A stretch of 64,000 nucleotides of DNA, taken from Marinilactibacillus piezotolerans. Its GTDB lineage: Bacteria > Bacillota > Bacilli > Lactobacillales > Carnobacteriaceae_A. Below, one piece after another: positions 9,315 through 19,355 of the stretch; positions within the stretch are counted from its first letter, which is position 1; the number at the start of each line of letters is the position of its first letter. The stretch is taken from contig NZ_FWDP01000004.1 in NCBI RefSeq assembly GCF_900169305.1, positions 124,001-188,000 of the forward strand, read 5' to 3'. Both the position numbers and the translations under genes were made by a program. Under the pieces are notes generated by a model. The model was not told the DNA's origin. It saw nothing but the letters and a program-made list of their open reading frames with translations, and searched no databases.

Positions 9315-9456
9315 TTAATGAGATATCTATTCATAGATATGACCTAGTAAGCAGGTCATCGACCGTATGATCGTGAAACCATTCTTTTTCTCGATTCCAA
9401 ACACGATTATCCGGTCTTTAGCTTGTAGACAAGGGCATATAGAAAGGTGGGCTAAA
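9315..9456 (+). promoter_or_regulatory. Multi-hairpin 5' leader of ytxK-ackA
   Basis: Three consecutive inverted repeats are visible. ATATCTA/TAGATAT lies at 9323-9340. TGACCT/AGGTCA lies at 9340-9358. A longer element pairs GACCG (9361-9365) with CGGTC (9412-9416) and ATCGTG (9370-9375) with CACGAT (9402-9407), separated by a symmetric 4x4 internal loop. I know of no named RNA family with this form. A cis-regulatory role is inferred only from the structure. Confidence 0.4.
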
Positions 9457-10476
9457 GTGTCGACAGAACGAATTGAAACTGTCTACCACACACTTGATCA
9501 GTCTTCAGAGATCTTAAAAGAAGCGCTGCAGACTTCTTATCTGGAAGCTTTGATCGAGTCAGGAGAAAACCTGTTAGAAAATCAATCAGCTCGAGTGATA
9601 GACGGGAAGCCTTCAGAAGAAGCTGTAAAGGCATTGAATCACCTTTATACACAGCTTGACCTTTCTGAAATATCTCCTAGCGAAAAAAGACAAGGGGTAC
9701 AACTTGCCATTCTTAAGGGAATGCGGGAAGATTTTATACAAGCCAATCATCAGATGACTCCTGATTCCATCGGCTCATTAATGGCTTATCTAGTCGAAAT
9801 CATCGCCCCTCCCGGTGAACAACCGTACCACTTATTAGACCTATCTGTAGGGACAGGTAATCTAATCTATACGATCTATCACTTCTTGAATAAAGAAGGA
9901 AAAACGATCAACCTCTCTGGTATCGATAATGATGATTTATTATTATCTATTGCGGCAACCAGTGCAGCTTTGCAGGAACTCGACGTGAAATTGACACTTC
10001 AGGACGCTTTAAGCAACTTGCTGACAGAGCCGGCAGACAGTATCGTATCTGATCTTCCTGTAGGCTATTATCCAATAGACGAACAGGCAAAGCGATTCGA
10101 AACGTCATTTGAAACCGGACATTCTTACACACACTTTTTGCTGATTGAACAAGGCATGAAGTATTTAAAAGAAGGCGGGTTTGGATTTTATCTGGTTCCG
10201 TCAAATATTTTTGAATCGGAAGAAGCGAAAACTCTGCTTTCTTACATTCAAAAATCCGGGCACTTTCAAGGAATGGTCAGTCTTCCTAAGGAATTGTTTA
10301 AATCTGAACAGTCTCGAAAATCAATATTAATTGTTCAGAAAAAAGGGGAGGAAACCCAGCAGGCGAAAGAAGTACTGCTGGCTGCAGCACCGGATTTTAA
10401 AAATATCTCGGCAATGCAAGAATTAATGACAGAAATTACTGAGTGGAAAAAAACACAGTTTAAACAAAAATCTTAA
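9457..10476 (+). CDS. Class I SAM-dependent methyltransferase, YtxK family
   Basis: A 339-residue protein related to N6-adenine DNA methylases but lacking a known target domain. Visible are a helical N-terminus, the SAM-binding motif [12 protein letters not shown] (about residues 128-138), GIDNDDLLL, and a motif IV-like sequence SDLPVGYYP in place of the usual NPPY. In Bacillus and lactobacilli ytxK also precedes ackA. The start GTG 9457 follows AGAAAGGTGG; the upstream in-frame ATG 9367 lies inside the folded leader and is rejected. Substrate unknown. Confidence 0.82.
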   Translation: MSTERIETVYHTLDQSSEILKEALQTSYLEALIESGENLLENQSARVIDGKPSEEAVKALNHLYTQLDLSEISPSEKRQGVQLAILKGMREDFIQANHQMTPDSIGSLMAYLVEIIAPPGEQPYHLLDLSVGTGNLIYTIYHFLNKEGKTINLSGIDNDDLLLSIAATSAALQELDVKLTLQDALSNLLTEPADSIVSDLPVGYYPIDEQAKRFETSFETGHSYTHFLLIEQGMKYLKEGGFGFYLVPSNIFESEEAKTLLSYIQKSGHFQGMVSLPKELFKSEQSRKSILIVQKKGEETQQAKEVLLAAAPDFKNISAMQELMTEITEWKKTQFKQKS

Positions 10477-10495
10477 CTCAAAAGGAGAGACATGC

Positions 10496-11686
10496 ATGAC
10501 TAAAACAATCGCAATCAACGCTGGAAGTTCCAGCTTGAAATGGAAATTGTTCGAAATGCCTGAAGAAACAGTATTAGCTTCTGGTATTGTAGAACGTATC
10601 GGATTAAATGATTCGATCTTCACTATTAAATACGGTGATGGACAGAAATATGAAGAAGTTTTAGATATTGATGACCATGAAGTAGCTGTTGAAATGTTAT
10701 TGAAACAGCTGACAGAATTAAACATTATTGAAAACTTTGATGAAATTACGGGTGTTGGACACCGTGTAGTTGCCGGTGGAGAAATCTTTGACGAGTCTGC
10801 TTTAGTAAATGATGAAGTAATCGAACAGATCGAAGAATTATCAGAATTTGCTCCCCTTCATAACCCGGCAAATGCTACTGGAATCAAGGCGTTCCGCAAA
10901 ATCTTACCGGATATCACATCTGTGGCTGTCTTTGATACTTCTTTCCATCAAACAATGCCAAAAGTCAATTATCTATACAGTATTCCAAAAGAGTATTATA
11001 CAAAATACAATGCTCGTAAGTATGGTGCACATGGTACCAGTCATCGATATGTAGCTGAACGTGCAGCAGAAATGCTTGAAAAGCCAATTGAAGATCTTAA
11101 AATCATCACTTGTCACTTAGGTAATGGTGCTTCAATTACAGCGGTTGATGGTGGTAAATCCATCGATACTTCAATGGGTTTCACACCTTTAGCAGGAGTA
11201 ACGATGGGGACTCGTTCAGGAGATATTGATCCGTCACTTTTACCATTCTTAATGGAAAAAGAAGGGATCGACAATATTAACGATATGATCTATATCTTAA
11301 ACAACAAATCAGGTCTTAAAGGGCTTTCTGGTATTTCAAGCGATATGCGAGACCTTGAAGACGCTGAAGAAACAAACGAAGATGCGGCTTTAGCATTGCG
11401 TATATTTGAAGACCGCGTTAGAAAGTATATCGGTTCTTATGCCGCTACAATGAACGGAGTAGATGCTATTGTGTTTACTGCCGGAATTGGAGAAAACGGC
11501 TTGGAAACCCGTGAAAACATTATTAACGGATTGACATTCCTAGGTGCTGAAATCGACACTGAGAAAAACAATGTTCGCGGAAAAGAACGATTCATTTCTA
11601 CAGATGATTCTAAAGTCAAAGTTTTGCTTGTACCGACAGATGAAGAAGTCATGATCGCTCGCGATGTAGAAAAACTAAAAAAGTAA
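10496..11686 (+). CDS. ackA: Acetate kinase
   Basis: A 396-residue cytoplasmic kinase interconverting acetyl phosphate + ADP and acetate + ATP, the ATP-yielding end of acetate fermentation. Family signatures are [13 protein letters not shown] at the N-terminus, [11 protein letters not shown], the substrate/ATP region [17 protein letters not shown], and [27 protein letters not shown] precedes the ATG. It is 19 bp behind ytxK in one transcript. No pta gene is in the window. Codon bias is that of a well-expressed gene. Confidence 0.98.
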   Translation: MTKTIAINAGSSSLKWKLFEMPEETVLASGIVERIGLNDSIFTIKYGDGQKYEEVLDIDDHEVAVEMLLKQLTELNIIENFDEITGVGHRVVAGGEIFDESALVNDEVIEQIEELSEFAPLHNPANATGIKAFRKILPDITSVAVFDTSFHQTMPKVNYLYSIPKEYYTKYNARKYGAHGTSHRYVAERAAEMLEKPIEDLKIITCHLGNGASITAVDGGKSIDTSMGFTPLAGVTMGTRSGDIDPSLLPFLMEKEGIDNINDMIYILNNKSGLKGLSGISSDMRDLEDAEETNEDAALALRIFEDRVRKYIGSYAATMNGVDAIVFTAGIGENGLETRENIINGLTFLGAEIDTEKNNVRGKERFISTDDSKVKVLLVPTDEEVMIARDVEKLKK

Positions 11687-11691
11687 AATAA

Positions 11692-11741
11692 CCATGTAAA
11701 AAAGCTTCTCTTGAAAAAACAAGAGAAGCTTTTTTACATGG
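11692..11741. terminator. Bidirectional terminator between ackA and the UspA gene
   Basis: A perfect ~22-bp inverted repeat (CCATGTAAAAAAGCTTCTC on the left arm) with an A6 loop. Runs of A and T inside the arms provide a U-tail in both directions for the convergent genes. Confidence 0.92.
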
Positions 11742-11750
11742 ATTTATCTA

Positions 11751-12215
11751 TTATTCATCAATGGCTTCGTTTTTCAGGTCAGTTCTCACGACGAGTACGT
11801 CACAGTTCGCATGTCTGATGACATATTCAGAGACAGAGCCGACGAAAAGGCGCTCTACAGCATTCAATCCTGTTGCCCCCAACATGATCAGGTCAATTTC
11901 ATGCGTTTCAGGCATTTGTTTGGCAATCATCACTTTAGGAGAGCCGTACTCCAGATCGACTTTGACATTGCTTAATGATTCTTTTTCAGCGTATGATTTA
12001 TAATCATCCAGTGTACGTTGGGCTTCTTCACGTGCGTTATCTGCAATGGAACCGTCAAAAGTAGAAAATGACTGATAGGCTTTCGTATCAATGACATGGG
12101 CTAAGATAAGTGTAGCGTTATTCCGTTTAGCAACTTCTACGGCTTTTTTGAACGCTTTTTCTGCCGCTTCTGAACCATCTACGGCAACTAATATTTTCTT
12201 ATATTCCTGCAACAT
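11751..12215 (-). CDS. Universal stress protein, UspA family
   Basis: A 154-residue single Usp domain. The N-terminal KKILVAVDGSEAAEKAF and the nucleotide-binding motif GATGLNAVERLFVGSVSEYVIRHA are those of ATP-binding UspA proteins. The start at 12215 (MLQEYKK) has AAGGAGCGG upstream; the longer reading from 12260 overlaps a TATAAT-like element on the minus strand (12257-12252) and is rejected. Its stress role cannot be specified. Confidence 0.92.
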   Translation of the reverse strand: MLQEYKKILVAVDGSEAAEKAFKKAVEVAKRNNATLILAHVIDTKAYQSFSTFDGSIADNAREEAQRTLDDYKSYAEKESLSNVKVDLEYGSPKVMIAKQMPETHEIDLIMLGATGLNAVERLFVGSVSEYVIRHANCDVLVVRTDLKNEAIDE

Positions 12216-12311
12216 ACTGATCCGCTCCTTTAAGAAATGTTTTATAGGTTTATTATACAAGAAAAAAAGAAAAGCTTATAACAATATGTAAAGGAAACTA
12301 AAATAGAGCAA

Positions 12312-12342
12312 CTAAAAAGCCGCTCTATTTATTAGAGCGGCT
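12312..12342 (-). terminator. Terminator of the 6S RNA transcript
   Basis: On the minus strand AGCCGCTCTA pairs with TAGAGCGGCT around a 5-nt loop, followed by TTTTT. Confidence 0.88.
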
Positions 12343-12344
12343 AA

Positions 12345-12547
12345 AAGACTAAGTATAAGAAATCCGATGGTGCCGGTAGATTGTCGTGTTTGGTTGAACC
12401 CGCAAATTAGCAGGTGGGCTTCCCCAGAAAAATATCTGACTACCAAGTGATAGGGCATGTCATCAATTCTTCCTTTAGAATCCCAAGTTTTAATAAAAAT
12501 GTTCGGTCAACACAGTAAGTCGACAACGCGTACACCTCAGAAATCTT
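12345..12547 (-). ncRNA. ssrS: 6S RNA
   Basis: A ~200-nt RNA that binds the housekeeping RNA polymerase holoenzyme and mimics an open promoter. A strong minus-strand promoter leads into a non-coding stretch ended by a terminator. Its ends pair as a long rod: CUGA-GGUGU near the 5' end with GGCACC-A-UCGG near the 3' end, then GUUGUCG with CGACAAU, leaving a large unpaired centre. Placement beside rarA is a recurrent location of 6S RNA in Firmicutes. Exact mature ends are estimated. Confidence 0.82.
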
Positions 12548-12553
12548 ATCTTT

Positions 12554-12582
12554 ATATTAGCACGGCTTCTGCTTTTTGTCAA
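12554..12582 (-). promoter_or_regulatory. Promoter of 6S RNA
   Basis: On the minus strand TTGACA (12582-12577), a 17-bp spacer, and TAATAT (12559-12554) with an extended TGC. This is one of the best promoter matches in the window. Confidence 0.85.
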
Positions 12583-12648
12583 TCTAGAAAATCCACCGAC
12601 TTAAACAATATAAACGGGTATTATAATTGTAATCGTACAATCGTTTGA

Positions 12649-13917
12649 TTAATGGTTCGAGTTGAACTTTTCATACTGTTTTGCCAAAGCTTGCTCGAAT
12701 TTACTGGATGGATTTGGACTGTAATATTTAGCAGACTTCAAGCTGTCCGGCAGATATTGCTGCTCAACCCAAGCATCTGGATAGCTGTGAGGATATTTGT
12801 AGGTTGTGCCGCGGTTCAATTCTTTTGCGCCTTTATAATGTGCATCTCTTAAATGAGCAGGGACCGTTCCGCTTTTTCCATTTCGTACATCTGACAGGGC
12901 CTTGTCTACTGATGAAATTGCAGAGTTTGATTTTTGAGATAAAGCTAGTTCGATTACAGCATTGGCCAATGGGATTCTTGCTTCAGGGAAACCAAGCTTT
13001 TCAGCAGCTTGAACAGCAGTTACTGCTCTGGCTGCACCGGCAGGATTTGCCAGCCCGATATCTTCATAGGCAACGACCATCAGCCGCCTGCAGATAATCT
13101 GCAATTCGCCGGCTTCAATCAATCTAGAAAGATAATGCAGGGCACCATGAACATCACTTCCGCGTATGGATTTTTGAAAGGCAGAAATAACATCGTAATG
13201 AGCATCTCCATCTTTATCATGCGTAAGGACTTTTCGCTGAACACATTCTTCAATAATATCAAGCGTTAAATAAACCTGACCATCTTGATCTGGTTTAGTT
13301 GATTCAGCAGCTAACTCCAGAGCATTTAAGGCGCTTCTCAGGTCGCCGTTGGTCGCTCTAGCCAGATGAGTCAATGCCTGTTCATTTACTGTCAGAGGCA
13401 ATGAACCAAGACCTTTTTCAGTATCTGAAATAGCACGCTGCAGTGCTGATTTGATTTGCTGTTCATTCAATGGGTACAGCTCAAAAATCTGGGATCGACT
13501 TCTGATGGCAGGGTGGATCGATATATACGGATTTTCAGTTGTGGCACCAATCATAATGATTCTTCCATTTTCCAAGTGTGGAAGCAAAAAGTCCTGCTTT
13601 GGTTTATCAAGCCGATGCACCTCATCTAGTAATAAGATCACTGTGCCGCTCATTTTTGCTTCTTCTGCAACGATCTGCAGATCTTTTTTGGTATCTGTTG
13701 CTGCATTCAGCATTCGAAAAGCATACTTTGTAGAACCTGCTATGGCACTGGCAATGCTGGTTTTCCCTATTCCTGGCGGTCCATATAATATCATAGAAGA
13801 AAGACGTTTTGCCTCAACCATTCTCCAGATAATTTTTCCTTCCCCCACAAGGTGTTCTTGACCAACAATGGTTTCAATAGAAGTCGGCCGCATTCTATAC
13901 GCTAGCGGTTGGCTCAA
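12649..13917 (-). CDS. rarA: Replication-associated recombination protein A (AAA+ ATPase)
   Basis: A 422-residue MgsA/WRNIP1-family AAA+ ATPase acting at stalled replication forks. The Walker A is GPPGIGKTS (residues ~46-54), Walker B VILLLDEVHR, sensor 1 IGATTENP. The C-terminal tetramerisation/MgsA domain contains GSDVHGALHYLSRLIEAGE. Length matches the family. The gene is followed on the same strand by 6S RNA. Confidence 0.96.
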   Translation of the reverse strand: MSQPLAYRMRPTSIETIVGQEHLVGEGKIIWRMVEAKRLSSMILYGPPGIGKTSIASAIAGSTKYAFRMLNAATDTKKDLQIVAEEAKMSGTVILLLDEVHRLDKPKQDFLLPHLENGRIIMIGATTENPYISIHPAIRSRSQIFELYPLNEQQIKSALQRAISDTEKGLGSLPLTVNEQALTHLARATNGDLRSALNALELAAESTKPDQDGQVYLTLDIIEECVQRKVLTHDKDGDAHYDVISAFQKSIRGSDVHGALHYLSRLIEAGELQIICRRLMVVAYEDIGLANPAGAARAVTAVQAAEKLGFPEARIPLANAVIELALSQKSNSAISSVDKALSDVRNGKSGTVPAHLRDAHYKGAKELNRGTTYKYPHSYPDAWVEQQYLPDSLKSAKYYSPNPSSKFEQALAKQYEKFNSNH

Positions 13918-14108
13918 TGTAGTGGCTCCTTTCTGTAAATGACCTTAATATTATAGCATGGCTGAAATAATATCTCTAACACTTTGAACGTTTGTTTGTG
14001 TTTGCGCAAGCTTTTAAACCTATGTAATCTTCTACTGTCTCATCTACTTACTTTATGATAATATGTAAGTTGAATTAGTTTCACAATAGAAATAGATGAG
14101 GGTAAAGT

Positions 14109-16385
14109 ATGATCAATATAAAAGAAATCATTCAAAATAATCAGATTGAAAGCTTAGCACTTCAAGGAACCTTTGGTATTGAAAAAGAGGGAATAAGAGT
14201 AATAGGGCAGAAGCTGGCTCTTACCGACCACCCGGCATTATTAGGCGATCGTGCTTATCATCCTTATATTCAAACAGATTTCAGTGAGGCTCAATTAGAG
14301 TTAGTTACACCGCCTCAATCATCTTTAGAAGAAGCCTTTTCATGGCTCCAAGCACTTAATGATGTTGTACAAAGGTCAGTCCAGGAAGAAGAATATATCT
14401 GGCCATTCAGTATGCCGGCTATATTGCCTGAACCAGAAGATATTCCGATTATTCGGGTAAAGGATCAGAAAGAAGTCCAGTATAGAGAAAAACTGGCAGA
14501 TAAGTATGGAAAGAAAAAGCAGCTGATCAGTGGAATACATTATAACTTTGCTTTTTCAGATTTATTCATCAAGCGAATTTATGAGAATCAAACTGTGTTT
14601 TCATCCTTTCAAGAAGTAAAAGATGAATTGCATCTGAAAATGGCAAGAAACTTTTTAAGATATCAGTGGATCCTGACTTATTTGTATGGTGCATCCCCTT
14701 ATGCCGATACCTCGTTTTATAGAAAAGACGAATTAAACACAAGCATTGCTGATCCAATGAGAAGTGTACGAAATAGTGCCTACGGATACCATAATACAAA
14801 TGATATTACTGTTCACTATGATTCGCTTGAGGATTATGTTGAAGATATCGAGCGTTTTGTGGCAGACGGCATACTCAGTGAAGAAAGAGAATTTTATGGG
14901 GCAGCTAGAATCCGAGGAAAAGGAAAAGAGATCAGTTTCTTAAATAAAACAGGTGTTGAGTATGTTGAATTCAGACCATTTGATCTGAATCCATTTGATG
15001 AACTGGGCATCACGAAAAAACAGGCAGAGTTCATTCATTTGTTTTTTGTTCTGATGATTTGGTTAGAGGATACCAAAGGAAAAGAGCAGATTCTCGAAGG
15101 AACGCGCAAAAACGAACGAACAGCAGCGGAATCACCATTTGATCAATCAGAATTTTATGAAGAAGGTCTCACCCTGTTAGAGACAATGCAAGAAATGGCC
15201 AGCCATTTGAAACTGGACAGAGAACAGCAAAAAAGTATCGAGGAAGCTATTGATGCGTTTAACGATCCATCTAAAACCTTAGCTGCTCAACTTGCCGAGC
15301 AAATTGATTCGTCTGAACAGTATTTAGCATTTGGAGAAATGCTTGGCAGACAATATAAACGTCAATCATTTGACAAGCCTTATCTTACAAGAGGGTTTGA
15401 AGAAATGGAGATGTCTACGCAGCTGCTGATCTTTGATGCCTTGCAAAAAGGATTGAAGATAGAGATATTAGACAAGCAGGATCAGTTCTTGAAGCTTCAG
15501 TACAGAGATCATGAGGAATATGTCAAAAATGGAAATATGACGGCTCAGGATACGTATATCTCGCACTGGATCATGGAAAATAAGACTGTGACGAAAAAAA
15601 TATTGAAAAGTAAAGGATTCAATATCCCGGAAGGGGAAGAGTTTCAATCAGTCGATGAAGCCATGGCGGCGTTTGAGTTATTCAAAAACCAAGAGATCGT
15701 AGTCAAGCCTAAATCCACAAATTATGGATTAGGGATCTCCGTCTTTAAACAGGCACCCAAAGCAGAAGATTTTAAAGAGGCACTAGACATTGCGTTCAAA
15801 GAAGATCAGTCAGTTTTAGTGGAAGAATATGCTGCCGGTACTGAATATCGGTTCTTTGTGCTAAATGGAGAAGTGAAAGCTGTCTTACTTCGTGTACCAG
15901 CAAATGTTAAAGGAGACGGCAGACAGACAGTGGAAGAGCTGATCGATCAGAAAAATGCTGATCCTTTAAGAGGCAGACATCACCGCGCACCATTGGAAAA
16001 AATCCAAAAAGGCAACATTGAAAAGTTGATGCTGAAAGAGCAGAACTATACACTGGATAGTGTACCGAATGATGGTGAAATCGTTTATTTGAGAGAAAAT
16101 TCCAATATATCGACCGGTGGGGATTCAATCGACTTCACTGATAAGATGCATGACAGTTATAAAAAGCTGGCATCTGAAATGGCTGAACAGATAAAAGTAA
16201 AGGTAACAGGAATCGACCTGATCATACCCGATTACACAAAAGAAAGTACAGAACGAGAACCGGGCTATACAGTGATCGAAGCGAATTTCAACCCTGCTAT
16301 GCATATGCATACGTATGTATCGCAAGGCAAGGGAAGAAGATTGACCATTGAGATTTTAAAAATGCTTTTCCCTGAGTTATACTAA
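14109..16385 (+). CDS. gshF: Bifunctional glutamate--cysteine ligase/glutathione synthetase GshF (GshAB)
   Basis: A 758-residue fusion enzyme making glutathione from Glu, Cys and Gly in two ATP-dependent steps. Residues ~1-460 are a gamma-glutamylcysteine ligase domain (GTFGIEKEGIRV near the start; FLNKTGVEYVEFRPFDLNPF). The C-terminal part (~490-758) is an ATP-grasp domain (VVKPKSTNYGLGISVF; VEEYAAGTEYRFFVL; VIEANFNPAMHMH). This fused form is typical of Lactobacillales, Listeria and some Pasteurellaceae. The cysteine desulfurase gene starts 43 bp later, so the two may be co-transcribed. Confidence 0.95.
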   Translation: MINIKEIIQNNQIESLALQGTFGIEKEGIRVIGQKLALTDHPALLGDRAYHPYIQTDFSEAQLELVTPPQSSLEEAFSWLQALNDVVQRSVQEEEYIWPFSMPAILPEPEDIPIIRVKDQKEVQYREKLADKYGKKKQLISGIHYNFAFSDLFIKRIYENQTVFSSFQEVKDELHLKMARNFLRYQWILTYLYGASPYADTSFYRKDELNTSIADPMRSVRNSAYGYHNTNDITVHYDSLEDYVEDIERFVADGILSEEREFYGAARIRGKGKEISFLNKTGVEYVEFRPFDLNPFDELGITKKQAEFIHLFFVLMIWLEDTKGKEQILEGTRKNERTAAESPFDQSEFYEEGLTLLETMQEMASHLKLDREQQKSIEEAIDAFNDPSKTLAAQLAEQIDSSEQYLAFGEMLGRQYKRQSFDKPYLTRGFEEMEMSTQLLIFDALQKGLKIEILDKQDQFLKLQYRDHEEYVKNGNMTAQDTYISHWIMENKTVTKKILKSKGFNIPEGEEFQSVDEAMAAFELFKNQEIVVKPKSTNYGLGISVFKQAPKAEDFKEALDIAFKEDQSVLVEEYAAGTEYRFFVLNGEVKAVLLRVPANVKGDGRQTVEELIDQKNADPLRGRHHRAPLEKIQKGNIEKLMLKEQNYTLDSVPNDGEIVYLRENSNISTGGDSIDFTDKMHDSYKKLASEMAEQIKVKVTGIDLIIPDYTKESTEREPGYTVIEANFNPAMHMHTYVSQGKGRRLTIEILKMLFPELY

Positions 16386-16428
16386 AGGTAATCAGACGCT
16401 AAGGAATTCACAGAAAGAAAGTGGAAAA

Positions 16429-17577
16429 ATGAAAAAAGCCATTTATTTAGATTATGCAGCGACAAGCCCCATGTACCCAGAAGTTGTCGAGACCATGAGT
16501 GAAGCAATGCACTCGACCTTTGGAAATGCTTCAAGTACACATCAGTTTGGCAGAAAAAGCCGAGGCTATCTGGATGAAGCTCGTATCATACTTGCCAGCA
16601 GTATTCACGCAAAACCTAATGAAATCATTTTGACAAGCGGCGGGTCGGAAAGCGACAATATGGCAATCATTAAAACGGCTGAAAAGTTTCAATCTTCTGG
16701 TAAGCATATTATTACTACGAATGTAGAACATCAAGCAGTTTTGAAGCCGATGCAATATCTGGAAAAAAGAGGGTTTAATATCACTTATCTGCCCGTTGAT
16801 CAAAATGGCAGAGTGACTGCGGAACAAGTGGCAACCGCTCTGACAGAAGAGACGATTTTAGTCTCCATCATGTTCGGAAATAATGAAGTAGGTTCCGTCA
16901 TGCCGATTGCAGAAATCGGAGAATCCATCAAAAGCTTTCGTTCAGATATCGTGTTTCATACGGATGCAGTACAGGCTTACGGCTCTCAGGAAATCGATGT
17001 ACAAGCCTTAAATGTTGACCTGCTTTCAGTTGCTGCCCACAAAATCGGCGGTCCTAAAGGAATCGGATTTCTTTACTGCAGAACAGGAATCGATTTGCCA
17101 GGACTGATTTTAGGCGGCGAGCAAGAAACCAAACGACGCGCTGGGACAGAGAATATTCCGGCAATCATCGGTTTTCAGAAAGCTGTTGAGAAGATGGTGA
17201 CTGAAAAAGAGTCGAAACAGAACGACTATCTTCAGCTGAAAAGGCTATTGTTAGAGCAACTGGCCGAAAGTCAGGTGGAATATAAAATAAATGGGTCGGA
17301 AAAATATACCTTGCCGCATATTGTCAGCTTATATCTTCCAGGAGTCGATGCAGAAAAACTTTCGATTCGATTAGACTTGGCGGGAATCGCTGTTTCGATC
17401 GGTTCCGCCTGTACTGCAGGCAATGTAGATCCCAGCCATGTCTTAGTAGCTCTATATGGTAAAGATCATCCTGCCATTTCTGAAACCATTCGAGTCAGCT
17501 TCGGCATTGCTTCAACTCGAAAAGAAGTTGAACAAGCAGCTGCAGAAATTGCAAAAATCGTTCACTCATTAACTTAA
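16429..17577 (+). CDS. Cysteine desulfurase (NifS/IscS family, YrvO-like)
   Basis: A 382-residue PLP enzyme that removes sulfur from cysteine and passes it on as a persulfide. The N-terminus YLDYAATSP, TSGGSESDN, the PLP lysine in AAHKIGGPKG (Lys205) and the catalytic cysteine in SIGSACTAG (Cys328) are present. As with B. subtilis YrvO, its neighbour two genes on is mnmA, so the likely role is sulfur supply for tRNA 2-thiouridine. The SD is weak (AGAAAGTGG). Confidence 0.94.
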   Translation: MKKAIYLDYAATSPMYPEVVETMSEAMHSTFGNASSTHQFGRKSRGYLDEARIILASSIHAKPNEIILTSGGSESDNMAIIKTAEKFQSSGKHIITTNVEHQAVLKPMQYLEKRGFNITYLPVDQNGRVTAEQVATALTEETILVSIMFGNNEVGSVMPIAEIGESIKSFRSDIVFHTDAVQAYGSQEIDVQALNVDLLSVAAHKIGGPKGIGFLYCRTGIDLPGLILGGEQETKRRAGTENIPAIIGFQKAVEKMVTEKESKQNDYLQLKRLLLEQLAESQVEYKINGSEKYTLPHIVSLYLPGVDAEKLSIRLDLAGIAVSIGSACTAGNVDPSHVLVALYGKDHPAISETIRVSFGIASTRKEVEQAAAEIAKIVHSLT

Positions 17578-17598
17578 AATGTTGAAAGGAAGATCATT

Positions 17599-17940
17599 AT
17601 GGCAACGAAACCAATGGATGGATTGTTGGGCAGTAAAGATAAATACAAAGTAAATAAAGAGGCAAAACGGTATACACTGAAAGACCATGGCTTCATTGAA
17701 GGAAAAAACGGTGCTTTTCAATATGAAAGAACATTGAGCAGATCTGTTTCGGATAGTACGGCTCCAAAATTGAAGATTACGATTTCCAGAGATTTATCTG
17801 AGTTGAAAATCGTGACCGTGTCAGCTAACGGATTGAAAAAAGTCGATATTCATAAAGATGAAAACCTGGAACAAGCTCGACTGATGGTCAAAGGGATTTT
17901 TGAAACATTTTTAGAAGAAAACGTACTGGAAAGAGCGTAA
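17599..17940 (+). CDS. DUF1831 domain protein
   Basis: A 113-residue soluble protein of a family found in Lactobacillales, usually beside the cysteine desulfurase and mnmA genes. It has no membrane helix, no cysteine and no recognised catalytic motif. SD GAAAGGAAG precedes ATG 17599, 21 bp after the desulfurase. Context suggests an accessory role in sulfur transfer, which is inference only. Confidence 0.8.
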   Translation: MATKPMDGLLGSKDKYKVNKEAKRYTLKDHGFIEGKNGAFQYERTLSRSVSDSTAPKLKITISRDLSELKIVTVSANGLKKVDIHKDENLEQARLMVKGIFETFLEENVLERA

Positions 17941-17957
17941 TAAGATAAAAAAGTGAT

Positions 17958-17999
17958 CAAGTTGTATGAAAGTCTTTTAATACAACTTGATTTCTTTCT
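17958..17999 (+). terminator. Hairpin terminator after the DUF1831 gene
   Basis: CAAGTTGTAT (17958-17967) pairs perfectly with ATACAACTTG (17980-17989), followed by ATTTCTTTCTTT. The right arm contains the -35 element of the next promoter. Confidence 0.65.
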
Positions 18000-18014
18000 T
18001 TAAGTAAGTATAAT
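17987..18014 (+). promoter_or_regulatory. Promoter of mnmA
   Basis: TTGATT at 17987-17992, a 16-bp spacer, and a consensus TATAAT at 18009-18014. Confidence 0.7.
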
Positions 18015-18071
18015 GGTACAGACTGAACCTTACGAACCTTCAATTCGTGCAGAATTCAGAATCTAAACTGA

Positions 18072-19211
<1,140 letters not shown>

Positions 19212-19221
19212 TTGAACAGAG

Positions 19222-19256
19222 AAAAGGACAGATGGTACGCCGTTTGTCCTTTTTTA
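19222..19256 (+). terminator. Terminator after mnmA
   Basis: AAAAGGACA pairs with TGTCCTTTT across a ~13-nt loop and is followed by a T run. Confidence 0.88.
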
Positions 19257-19355
19257 CATATACTGCGACTGAAAAACCAGAAAAGAATATCAGAAGACTA
19301 GAAAAACAAAGGATTCTTCGTTAAAATAAAAAGTGCTGAAAAGAGGAGGCTGGCT

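Noticed and set aside
12457-12648. Plus-strand open frame of 63 codons opposite 6S RNA
   Set aside because: No SD, and the opposite strand has a promoter, folded RNA and terminator that explain the region better.
13985-13998. LexA-like half sites TGAACGTTTGTTTG between rarA and gshF
   Set aside because: Several mismatches and no clear promoter in register; too weak to list as a feature.
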